From the NCBI GenBank assembly GCA_964017065.1, contig OZ024787.1, forward strand, positions 6,631,301 through 6,695,300: 64,000 nucleotides of DNA. The letters are read 5' to 3'. Positions within the stretch are counted from its first letter, which is position 1. Each line of letters begins with the position of its first letter. Positions 13,181-23,325 of this stretch are shown in pieces. The notes beneath the pieces were generated by a model. It was not told the origin of the DNA, did no database searches, and was given only the letters and a program-made list of their open reading frames with translations. This DNA is from Haliclona indistincta. Its lineage: Eukaryota > Porifera > Demospongiae > Haplosclerida > Chalinidae. The translations under genes were made by a program, and so were the position numbers.

Positions 13181-13586
13181 ATAGAGTTTTAGTTACACGT
13201 TTATTTGCACTAACGGTCAACGTCTGGCAGTGCTGACGTCAGAAATTAGCACGTGATCCACCGTTAACCCCAGCCTCACGTTCAATTTTCCCGTTTACAA
13301 CGGCTGGCACCTGGTTTTCCCGTATGGTTTTCAAAGACTTCTCGCTTCTCTCGTCTAGCTTTCCAGCACATTTGTTACAAGCTAGCACAAAGCCACATGC
13401 TTTAGGTTTCGATTTTTGTGTGTTTTACGTGTGCCTACAAAATGCTGTGCACGCTACAGTGTTGTATACGTACACGACTAGATTGCCTTCTTCGCGTGTA
13501 AACAAATTGCGAGATAAGCGCTGACGTCACTGAACCAGCCGTTGACGTTCAGCCGTTTGGCGTGAACGGCTAACTAAACTCTCTAT
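13181..13586. mobile_element. MITE in the truncated intron of gene B
   Basis: Ends match as inverted repeats of about 16 bp (ATAGAGTTTTAGTTA at left; complement of ATAGAGAGTTTAGTTA at right). The element contains TGACGTCA-like strings and no coding frame. It lies just before the assembly gap. Confidence 0.6.
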
Positions 13587-13655
13587 TGATAGCACACAAT
13601 GAATACTGTGAAGACTGGATGAAGGTGTAAACGTGAAACAACATGCTCTGATAGT

Positions 13656-13678
13656 NNNNNNNNNNNNNNNNNNNNNNN
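13656..13678. other. assembly gap (23 N)
   Basis: A run of 23 undetermined bases. Left of it is the intron after the seventeenth coding exon of gene B; right of it is the very end of an RNF213-like last exon. By comparison with gene C, more than 15 exons and well over 15 kb should lie between, so 23 is not the true gap size. Confidence 0.95.
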
Positions 13679-13723
13679 TATCAGCACAAGAAGAAGACCA
13701 ATACCTCACAGCATCTCTACTGA
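13679..13723 (+). CDS. RNF213: RNF213-like last-exon fragment (end of gene B or a paralogue)
   Basis: Fourteen codons and a TGA give YQHKKKTNTSQHLY, against YQHKKRTNTTQHLY at the end of gene A. The following 3' UTR (TCACTCACAAGAACTGTAT) is also shared. The upstream part of the exon is lost in the N gap. The simplest reading is that this is the real C terminus of gene B; it could also be another collapsed tandem copy. Confidence 0.75.
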   Translation, partial: YQHKKKTNTSQHLY

Positions 13724-14084
13724 TCACTCACAAGAACTGTATAGTCATGTGATTTAATTTGAAAGAAGCTTTTGCTTTTATTAACTAGTGACTGTATTAA
13801 TTAATTTTATTTAATTTTGTAGACTGTATGTAGTCAATTTGAAATCAAAAGAATAGTCTAGTGCAAGTTATTTTAAAGTAGTTTGCAATGAACAGTTCAG
13901 CAACACACAGCAGTTAAAATAGCAATAATGTTATTTTAAGAATTAGTAGCACTAAGGTGAAAATATCATAAAACTAATAAATTAGCTGTTCATTAGTTGT
14001 TCATTGAACTGAACTGTTCATTAGTTAAAAAGCTTTAATTAAAAAAACTGAATATTGTGGACAGCTTTAATAAAAACACTGAAA

Positions 14085-14745
14085 CATTGTGGACCAGTGG
14101 TAGATTTCACAACCCTATATATCCTTTTGATTTCGATAGAAATCTTTTAGTAGAGTTCTATATCCTATGCATGCATGCTTGCGTAGGCTAGCTGATAATT
14201 ATAACAAATAATATACTTACGTACAAGTTTAAAATTTTTAATAATAAAGAAAAGCCATCAGCAACAAGAAAACTGAACCAATGGTGGAAACAAAGACAGC
14301 TCGGTATGTGCATGATATTGAACTGCACTTCACTAAAAAAGTAAAAAGGACACAAACAAAAAGATTTCTTTCAAAATCAAAAGGATGTAGGGTTGTGAAA
14401 TCTACCACTGGTCCATGGCCACAATGTATTAACAAGGAACAAGCATGGAATGGTAACACGATTGACTTGCTAACAGACCATAGATCCCTACGTCAGTGGC
14501 TGTACATAAGATCAATATTTTGTCACATGCTGAATGAACGTCAGGTGTCAGCAGTCACCAGCAACTAGCTGAACTAGCTATAGTCAGGCCACAGCAGCCA
14601 CTGAGTAGGGATCTATGGTCTGTTAGCAAGTCAATTGTGTTACCATTCCATGCTTGTTCCTTGTTAGTTTACATTGTGGACCAGTAGTAGATTTCACAAC
14701 CCTACATCCTTTTGATTTCGATAGAAAATTTTCTAGTAGAGTTGA
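14085..14745. mobile_element. partial copy of the hairpin-ended element X
   Basis: This matches the right half of the element at 36809-38042, including the block around AACCAATGGTGGAAACAAAG and the two hairpin arms that begin with the GATTTC...AAGGATGTAGGG motif. The YY1/E-box half is missing. An extra inverted end copy lies at 14085-14150. Confidence 0.75.
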
Positions 14746-15508
14746 GAACGAAGGATTTAACTTTTGAAGAGAGAAAGAATGAACAGACTAGTTTGAAGAG
14801 ACCAGACAGAAGAACAGTAGGATAAATGATTTGTGAGACAGTGAGAATGAGTGCCCGATCACTATAGGTTGTTAGGAGATGTGGAACGTATTAATTTTGG
14901 GCAGACCGGGCTGTCTGCCAATTAATGCATGAATCGAAGTTCATTGATGTGCAGCATAAATTATTAATTTTATGATGATCGTGATCATGATTGACAAAAA
15001 AATTACGCAGCAACATATCACAGTGTGTAGTATTATTAACAGACAACATGCATGACTATAATTGTTGAATGCTATTTTTGAATGCAAGCATCGTGCAAAG
15101 GTGAGGTCCCTTTAATATCACGATCATCAAAAGCTGAGGACATTTATTCATCGGAGAGGAGACATTGCTCGACATGCTATGTGAAGCGGATTGAGCCACT
15201 TCACCAGGAGTATATATAGTATTGAACTTTTCTAGAAGACTCTGTATACAGTCGGTCCATTATCACTTCTAGTAGCACTGGAGAAGGACATATAAAGACC
15301 TGAGTTGTTTACACAAAAGATCACTGTATCAACATACACCTGGTTCAGTGAACACTATGTAGTATAGCAGTGTAAACAGCTTAGCTAGCAGTATGCATTG
15401 ATTTAACCTCATGAGAGTGCAAGATTGAATCAGGATTAGCCTCATTCCCAAGCCTTTGATAGAAGATCGGGACTAGCTATTGTGAAGTATACTAAGATAC
15501 AAATTGGA
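14746..15508. other. intergenic, no gene seen
   Basis: AT-rich unique-looking sequence between the element X fragment and the retrotransposon. I can support no coding or RNA gene here. Confidence 0.4.
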
Positions 15509-15770
15509 ATTTAACATCTTCTGCATGTGCACTCACCTTAACTACCCCACATACTGGAGATCTTTAAAGGTGTGTGATGGCGTGGTATAGGACAGGAACC
15601 CTAGAGAGACAGGAGGAACCCTCTTTTGTCCACCTTCGAGAGGTCAGGTGGAGTAGAAGGTGATGGCGGGTCCTGCCCTGACTGCTTGACTAGTCCTTCC
15701 CTGACAAGGCATCAACTGCCCTGCCTGGAGGGGAAGGACCAGCCTGCTGGATATCCAGCATGCAACAGCC
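15509..15770 (-). repeat. split direct repeat B2
   Basis: 262 bp, essentially identical to 16108-16369. It is the terminal 3' repeat of the YR retrotransposon; 177 bp separate it from A2. Confidence 0.9.
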
Positions 15771-15947
15771 AGCGCAGGGTCACACGAAAGCCAGGAGTGG
15801 CTTTCGTGGAGAAGAGAAGTGTAGGATTATTATAATTATTATTCTGGACCGGCTTGACCGGCTTCCAGACAAGAATCCGGGGAGGCTGCCCTCTATGACG
15901 TAAGGAGGGCATCTCAACAATAGTGAGATATGGGTTGGGATGGGAGG

Positions 15948-16109
15948 GAGAAAACAGTTAGGACGAGCTACTCCACTGCGTGTTGATTACTTTTTAACCC
16001 AAAGTAATCTCGGAGCATGTGGTCAGCTCGTCAAGTGCGCATGCGAGCTTCCCACCACACGTGACTGCACCTTTGATATGTTAACTACGTTTAGGATGCT
16101 AAACTTCAT
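15948..16109 (-). repeat. split direct repeat A2
   Basis: 162 bp, essentially identical to 22710-22871, the 5' terminal repeat of the same element. Confidence 0.9.
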
Positions 16110-16369
16110 TTAACATCTTCTGCATGTGCACTCACCTTAACTACCCCACATACTGGAGATCTTTAAAGGTGTGTGATGGCGTGGTATAGGACAGGAACCC
16201 TAGAGAGACAGGAGGAACCCTCTTTTGTCCACCTTCGAGAGGTCAGGTGGAGTAGAAGGTGATGGCGGGTCCTGCCCTGACTGCTTGACTAGTCCTTCCC
16301 TGACAAGGCATCAACTGCCCTGCCTGGAGGGGAAGGACCAGCCTGCTGGATATCCAGCATGCAACAGCC
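16108..16369 (-). repeat. split direct repeat B1
   Basis: 262 bp copy of B2, overlapping A2 by the AT dinucleotide. The overlap marks the crossover point expected for circle integration. Confidence 0.9.
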
Positions 16370-16773
16370 CACACACGACTCTTAAATTGAGCCCATAAAT
16401 TATGTCTTCTTTCTTTAGTCTTGACTCTTTACCCATGCACAAGCCCTTACGCCCAAGCCCTTACATTGTACACCGTGCACAAGCCCTTATACACTATACA
16501 ACTATAATATAACCTCTACCTTAGATCAAGGGACTTGTAAGAGTACAAACGGAGAGAAAGAGAGAGATTCGGAGAGAGAGTGCGGGAGGGAGAGGGAGAA
16601 AGTGAGGGGATAGACAAGAGAGAGAGAGGGACAGAAGGAGACAGAACATAAAAGGGGGAGCTAGAGAACACTCCGAGAGGGTACGCACCAATACCATTAT
16701 AGATGTGCCCACAAGGTTGCATATTCAAAGACAATAATTGTTATCACCAACTGTAGAAGGTAACCATATCGTA

Positions 16774-19354
16774 CTAATGACACTTATAGATGGCCCGGCA
16801 CATAAACTCAGACATGCCTGGTCGAGCGCTCTCCTGGAGGCTCAGCTTCCTTATGATGGGTTTGACTTGCCATCCGAGTGGCAATAAGGCTGCCAGTTGT
16901 TCTCTCGGCGTTCTGATGTATCGAACATATGCAAGTGAATGCCACCTTCCCAGCATTTGTATCACTGAATCCTCTATACCTGCTTCAGTGATCCGCAGCG
17001 GATGCTGCTCCTATGCGGAAGCTGTGATCGCTTTATTGAGTCCAGCTAATATCGCATCGGTACAAGCTGTCCGGAGATACTGGACTAGCTCGGCGCGTGT
17101 TAGAAGCTAGTTTATCGTCTCTGAATACGAAGAGCGGGCCACTGGATCCTTGTCTTACCGCAAGTTACCCCAGGATCGCAGCGACTGGACATAACACTGC
17201 CCCCGTACTTCCTCTAACACCTTCGCGAAATGGGTCGTTTTTACTCCGGGTGTTTGATGAAGACACTTACAACCGACGGGTTTTTGTGGTTGTCTACGGT
17301 TACACCACCTGGGCTTAGTGACTGCCCGGGCTAGCATCAAAATCCCCCTCCGTGTCGACGGTAAACTCACCTGAACGAGGAAAGCAGAAACCAAGGCAGC
17401 ATGCTGCCCAGGGCATGGTTGCGACGTACTGATCTGTTGATTGGCTCGAGACAGCTGAATGTAACTGGAGCATATTTTGCAGGGTGATGGGTAGGCGGCG
17501 ACATGTAGCAACTGCCTAGCCACTGCGTTTTAAGCCTTTCAGAACGTAATTTTTTCAGACGTGAAAATTTTACCCGGAGCGCCGGGAATGGGTCTCATGC
17601 ACCACTTTCTTCGATCTGCATGTGACGCAGCGCTGACAGGTAGCACTTTGCTGATTGATCGATGTTTGATACCTTGTAGATGCAGAAAACCTATGTACAA
17701 ACACGATGTATTCTCATTAGGAGGTTTAGCAGATAATTGATACTGGGCACAGAAACTTAAGTATCGGTTCTCTGCCGACCTGTAAACTAGCTCTGCTCGT
17801 AGAAGGAGCTCAGTATGCCACGATCAAAGAGTTTCTGAACAGTTCCATCCATTGCCGCGGAGCGGTCCAATCCGGCGGTCCCCGAAACGCCAGGGCCAGC
17901 ACCGTGGCGGCGGGATGCCGCCTGCCAAATCTGTGACAAATTATTCCTTGAAAGGGCGTCTGCTGTTGTATTACGTTTTCCTTTAATATGTACTGCCGTG
18001 GTAACTGATGGCAATATAGAAGTGAATGCATGCACGGCAGAAGCTGTAACATGTTGCGTCCTTTGCCCTTCCTGCTTGCAGAACGGAGACAACCGTATAT
18101 CGTTGTCCGATCTGACGGTTCGGCACACACACCGCCACGACCAGTTCGCGCCCCATATGGCTGCGGCGAGCCTAACCGGGACCATCTCCTTGAAGGCAAT
18201 TGCGTGCCCTTGCCAGTCGGTGGGCCACACAACCTGAAACCATTGCCTTCCTATAGTACAGGCCCCACACTGAACCCCAAGAACCTGAGTCATCTGACGG
18301 TACAGCGACGGAAGGCCGGTCTCGGGTAAGAATGAGTAGCACCCGTTCCATGCCTGAGGAGAGAAACTCAGCCCACCCCGTGAGGTACGCCCTCCTCTTG
18401 ACGTTGATCAGGACGTGCATGATGATGCAACAACTTCCTTGCGCGGGTGGTTTCTATTACATTTCTAGTGAAGATTCTACCTGGCCGCACTACTGTCGCG
18501 GCGTGGTGGACATAGCCTAGGAGTGATAGTAGCTCCCGCTTTGTGCACACCTTTCGGTGCAGCCATCGCAGCGACATGCGCTCGGACGCGTTGCAGCTTG
18601 TCGGCGGGCAGTTCCAGCCTCTAGTGCAGGGACAAATCAATAAAAATTCCCAGAAATACTAATCGTGTAGGGACTCGGACTTCTCAGCCGCCACTGGGAA
18701 GTGGAGGTGCTCACATACTTCCAGAGCCGACTTCGGACTCTTATCGCATGCCGAGGTGCCTGCCTGCCCGGCGAAGAAGTCATCCAGGTAGTGCATGTAA
18801 TGACCGACTCCTTCTCGATGCATAGCCCACACCAGAGGGCCGACCATTCGGCCTTACCCGCTACACTCGTGAGATAGGTAGGCTGAGATCTGGTCCGCGT
18901 GGTCTATGGCGGATGAGAGGTTATTTCTGGCAGACCGAAGTTGCACTCTTGCAGAACTGAAGACAATCCTAAATCCGGCATTAAGCCCCTCAATAATGAG
19001 GCTAGCAAACCTCCTGTCAGGGGGAGATTCCATTACCGCGGACCACGCTTGCAGGTGTTCCGGTCGGCGCGGTTGCCTGAGATGTCCATGACTCTGATCC
19101 GCAGTCACAATAGGTAGGAAGACCTCCAGGGGAAGCAGGTGCTTAGTGTAGCGGTATTTTCCCTTCACAACATTGCAAGCTAGCACGTCTGTGCCCCAGT
19201 GAGGCGTTGACCCCTCCACACTAGCTGCACAATGAAGGTGTGTGCCGGGAGGGAGCCAGACAACGAGTGCGGCCTTCTGAATATCACTCCTAGCTAACGG
19301 TAGTACATCAGGATTAGAATCATTATTGTTCTTATTAATACCAACCATAATCAT
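16774..19354 (-). pseudogene. RT-RNase H-tyrosine recombinase polyprotein remnant
   Basis: Read from 19354 down, the frame shows the family segment before the RT palm (EHLQAWSAVM, then RFASLIIEGLNAGFRI). After an in-frame TAA near 18855 it passes directly from GRMVGP to LVWAMHREGVGHYMHYLDDFF. Other YR elements have well over 100 residues between these motifs, including the first catalytic aspartate, so the palm is deleted while YLDD remains. RNase H follows with SDDSGSWG (near 18330), FKEMVPV and TTADALSRNN, with a frameshift between the first two. The recombinase retains box II HSFRIGAASAA (about 16993-17035) and the terminal IQMLGRWHSLAYVRYIRTP with the nucleophilic tyrosine, again in different frames. 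At least one stop and several frameshifts make it a pseudogene. Confidence 0.85.
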
Positions 19355-19657
19355 TATTGTTCTTATTATTGTTCTAACTTGCTATTATCTTAATTTATTT
19401 TTTTCCTTGTCTGTACAACTTTTTAACATTAATTTTAAAAACTACTATAAACTATAATTATTATTGTTCCTATTAATGCCCATACCCACAATACGGTAAC
19501 TATCACAGGGATATCATGAACCACACACCACATGCGTGCTAGCAAAGAATTCAACAAAGAAGATTAAATGCTCAGATAATAATATACTTTCTGGCGACCT
19601 CCAAGGGCTAAAATTGAGGCGCCCTACATGCGGCCATATAGAGTCAGTAACTCATTG

Positions 19658-19914
19658 TTAAATACGCCCTGCTCCGGGACTGCCTTTCCCTCTGGTCGGG
19701 ATGGAGTCAGTAGAGTTCTCATTGGGCTCTCTCCGGCCCTCCACGCTCTTATGAGCATGCTTGAGACCGTGCTTTGCACACTTGCCACACACGTGCTCAA
19801 CAACCACAGGGGTCTGCATGGGTAGGCTACAGGAGCCGATGTTCCACGAATGACACACCAGACTTTGAGAATGATGGTGACCTGATCCCTTGGAAATTGT
19901 GCTGCTGGTTTCAA
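19658..19914 (-). pseudogene. gag-like zinc-finger remnant of the YR element
   Basis: Two minus-strand frames together show CHSWNIGSC followed by HVCGKCAKHG, resembling the CCCH/CCHC fingers near the end of gag in DIRS/Ngaro elements. The two halves are in mixed frames, so it is broken. No longer gag frame is recognisable upstream. Confidence 0.5.
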
Positions 19915-21257
19915 AGGGGCATTACTGAAGATGTACCTTGCAGGACGCAGTACTGGTCAGGCTCAAGACACAAGTTGTCTGCTGAGAGCCCCGCATGCTT
20001 TGAAAGGACATTGCGTGGAGGCATGCGCCTATGTTTGACCGATCCATACTGGGTGCACCAGCTGCTATATATATATTTTGTCTGAATACGGCGTCATAGA
20101 CACGTCAGCCCTCTACTTTGTAGATGGACGCTTCATGGACCACTAGTCTTAGGCCTATATAAAAAGCACCAGAGAGTATCTTCACCAACAACTTTGGTGG
20201 TATTGGTGTCAATGACAATGATAACACCACTGAGAGCACTGTCACGGCCTGGCGGGACGCTGGGATGGGGGCGGAGACAAATGCCTAGGGGAGAGTGGTG
20301 GAGACACCTGGGGACAGGGGGAGCCGTTGAGAACCAACTGGCGGCGTCCCTGAAGTCGAGAACCGTGGAATGTCCGCGATCGATGCCGCTGACGGCATTC
20401 CTCCCAGGGGACCTGTACAGTGGGATTAAACCTCAAACACGCATCCAATTTACCTTAAATCACTGCCGCTTGAGCTCAAGACCCTGGCAGTCCCCCTCAC
20501 CAAGCACGCTCTTAATATACGGCACTACACTATTAGTTGTTTTGCCGCCTCCCAAAACATTCATTGTCCGTGACCATTGACACTCTACTCGACACTGATT
20601 CTGGAGTTGATACCTTATGAATATTCTTACTAGAATCATTTCTCGTGCGTACCCCTTTTACTTGTTGTCAACTTAGTTCATTCATTCATTATTATAATTC
20701 TTTTAACCACTATTAATCACACATTAATACCAGTGACAATTGTGAGCCCTGTCTTCATGACCCTTCCGATGCAAGGGGGTACGCATGCTTGCATGAGTAA
20801 GCCTCATACAGAGAAAGTCTCAAGGCACGATCACCTGTACGTGCCTAAGTATCGTTACAGATACTCCTGATACCCTGCTATAACACCTACGCGTCTTCTG
20901 GACACAACAACGCCCATTACTCCAGAGGGGCAACCAGCATGATGCATGTACAACCACAGTACATTCCTTTTCATGGAAACAAGCGCAACTGCATCACGCT
21001 CCATGACTCAATCTCAATGCACGACCGCATGGGCATGACGACAAAGCCCGCAATACACTGCCATAACTATGCTGCAAGTCTCAGAAGATGCTCCCCAACT
21101 TACAAGCACAAGTGCATGCATGATTACCCGGAATACATGCACACCCGCTCCACCAACGTAAGTGCATGAGTGCCTCTGAATACCTCACAACGTACGACGC
21201 CAGATCATGCATGCTATGAATAGCATGCTATGACGCTATGAATAGCATGCTTCTGAC

Positions 21258-22100
21258 CACACTCCCGATGCATAACCCTAGAATGCATATGAGCACATTC
21301 CCGATGCACAACCGCAAGTGCATGAGTGACCCTGAGTACACTCCTGATGCACACCACCAGCACATGAGTGTCCCGAAGTACGCTCCTGATGCACGATCAC
21401 AGGTGCATGAGTTCCAACGAGTGCGCTCCCGATGCATGTCACAAGTGCATGAGTGTCCCGAGTGCACTCCCGATGCACGATCACAAGTGCATGATTTCCC
21501 CCGAGTGCAATCCCGATGCACGACCACAAGAGCATGAGTGCCCTTGAGTGCTCTTCAGATGCACAACCGCATGTGCATGAGTGACGCTAAGTACACTCCC
21601 GATGCACAACCACAAGTGCATGAGTGACCCTGAGTATACTCCCGATGCACGACCACAAGTGCATGAGTGACCCTAAGTACACTCCCGATGCGCGCCACAA
21701 GTGCATGAGTGACCCTAAGTACACTCCCGATGCACGCCACAAGTGCATGAGTGACCCTAAGTACACTCCCGATGCACGACCACGAGTGCATGAGTGACCC
21801 TGAGTACACTCCCGATGCACGCCACAAGTGCATGAGTGACCCTAAGTACACTCCCGATGCACGCCACAAGTGCATGAGTGACCCTAAGTACACTCCCGAT
21901 GCACGCCACAAGTACATGAGTGACCCTAAGTACACTCCCGATGCACAACCGCAAGTGCATGAGTGACCCTAAGTACACTCCCGATGCACGCCACAAGTGC
22001 ATGAGTGTCCCTAAGTACACTCCCGATGCAAGACCTCACAAGCATGAGTGCCTTAGAGTACACTCCCAATGCCTGACCACAAGTGTGTGAATGCCACATG
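21258..22100. repeat. 42-bp minisatellite inside the YR element
   Basis: About 18-20 tandem units of about 42 bp (45 in some) carry the core GTGCATGAGTGACCCTAAG. Because 42 is a multiple of three, several frames stay open across the array and produce spurious 14-residue repeat ORFs. A GACGCTATGAATAGCATG block lies on each side (about 21231 and 22240). The array sits between A1 and the gag remnant, in the element's 5' region. Confidence 0.88.
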
Positions 22101-22709
22101 ACGGAATTCCCGATGTGCAATCATAAGAGCATGACTACCCACAGGAAAGCTCCCATTGCACAAGACCAACATTGTCACGTGAGCACATGGATGCCTGCTA
22201 GATATACAACCACAACACCAGTACCTGAGGTGATTCTGTTGACGCTATGAATAGCATGTCATGCTTGGCGCCAGTGTACGGATGGCAGAGACTAACTAGC
22301 TGTGAAGTGTACAGATGAGGTATACGTATGCTGCTTACCCAGCGAGGAGAAGGCTGGGGCTTCAGTAGTAGCGGGTGGGACAGAGCTACGCTGGTTGGGT
22401 CGGGCCACGCCCAACTATGGACAGAGGTAGAGGGGACGAAGACGAAGTGGCGTGGATCCCTAGTGACTGCCTCACCGCCTCCATGATTTCCTGGAACGAC
22501 GGCTGGGCCTGGGTAGGCAGAGAGGGAGGAGAGGAAGGCCTTCTGCCGGGGACAGATATATGATCAGAGATGGGGACCGCTAGGTACAGTTTGAGTATAG
22601 CATGACCCGGCTAAGGTACGTGGCAGGTGCAGTGGGGCAGCAGGGTTCACAGCCATCCTGATGAGATACATGGTTGTCGATCATCGGACAGTTTGTCTTG
22701 GATCAGTGA

Positions 22710-22871
22710 GAGAAAACAGTTAGGACGAGCTACTCCACTGCGTGTTGATTACTTTTTAACCCAAAGTAATCTCGGAGCATGTGGTCAGCTCGTCAAGTGC
22801 GCATGCGAGCTTCCCACCACACGTGACTGCACCTTTGATATGTTAACTACGTTTAGGATGCTAAACTTCAT
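22710..22871 (-). repeat. split direct repeat A1 (element 5' end)
   Basis: 162 bp, essentially identical to A2 at 15948-16109; marks the 5' boundary of the YR retrotransposon. Confidence 0.9.
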
Positions 22872-23213
22872 ATAAAACCCAAAAATTTCATGTGGTCATA
22901 TTAAATGCATCATCATTGGAAACTATGAACTGCAAATTTGGACATAAACGGTCAATTTGCATACATGTAAAAAAAATCTAGACGAATTTGCATTGATTAA
23001 AAGCTAGGTACACTGACCACTATATGCTACTCCACCGAGGCATCTGCACCTTTAATGGTTCTTTATTTTATCAGTAGGAGAACAACGAAGTTTAAGGTTT
23101 GTAGATTTGATTCATGTTATTTGCGAACAAAAATAAAGTAGCAAGAAATTTGAAAATGGATGTGTAAAAAACAGCATGCAGAAATGGACCACTACAATGC
23201 ATATGTTCCGCGC

Positions 23214-23297
23214 TTTCTAGGAATTTGCGCTTTCTCTAGAAAGCCCGCGCTTTCTAGGGATTCCTAAAAAGCGCAAATTCCTAGAAAGCGCGGAACA
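23214..23297. repeat. 84-bp near-perfect hairpin
   Basis: Arms of about 30 bp (23214-23233 plus adjacent bases and 23268-23297) are inverted copies. The core TTTCTAGG/CCTAGAAA recurs inside the loop. Probably a tiny MITE; it lies about 30 bp from the left end of the Tigger-like element. Confidence 0.7.
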
Positions 23298-23325
23298 CAT
23301 ACATGCACACTTTAAATCTGGCATA

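Larger units (their letters stand above)
15509..22871 (-). mobile_element. YR retrotransposon with split direct repeats (Ngaro/PAT-like), degenerate
   Basis: About 7.36 kb on the minus strand. Its 5' end is a 162-bp repeat A1 (22710-22871); its 3' end is B1 (16108-16369), A2 (15948-16109) and B2 (15509-15770). B1 and A2 abut with a 2-bp overlap, so their junction equals the junction expected in a circle joining the 3' end to the 5' end. This A1-ORFs-B1A2-B2 layout is diagnostic of Ngaro/PAT-type elements that integrate by a tyrosine recombinase. Protein remnants in order are a gag-like zinc finger, a reverse transcriptase with a palm deletion, RNase H and the recombinase. I see no methyltransferase remnant. 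The element cannot be autonomous. Confidence 0.88.

Noticed and set aside
21228..22120. Several repeat-protein ORFs on both strands
   Set aside because: They are open only because the minisatellite unit is 42 bp; no frame continues into unique coding sequence.
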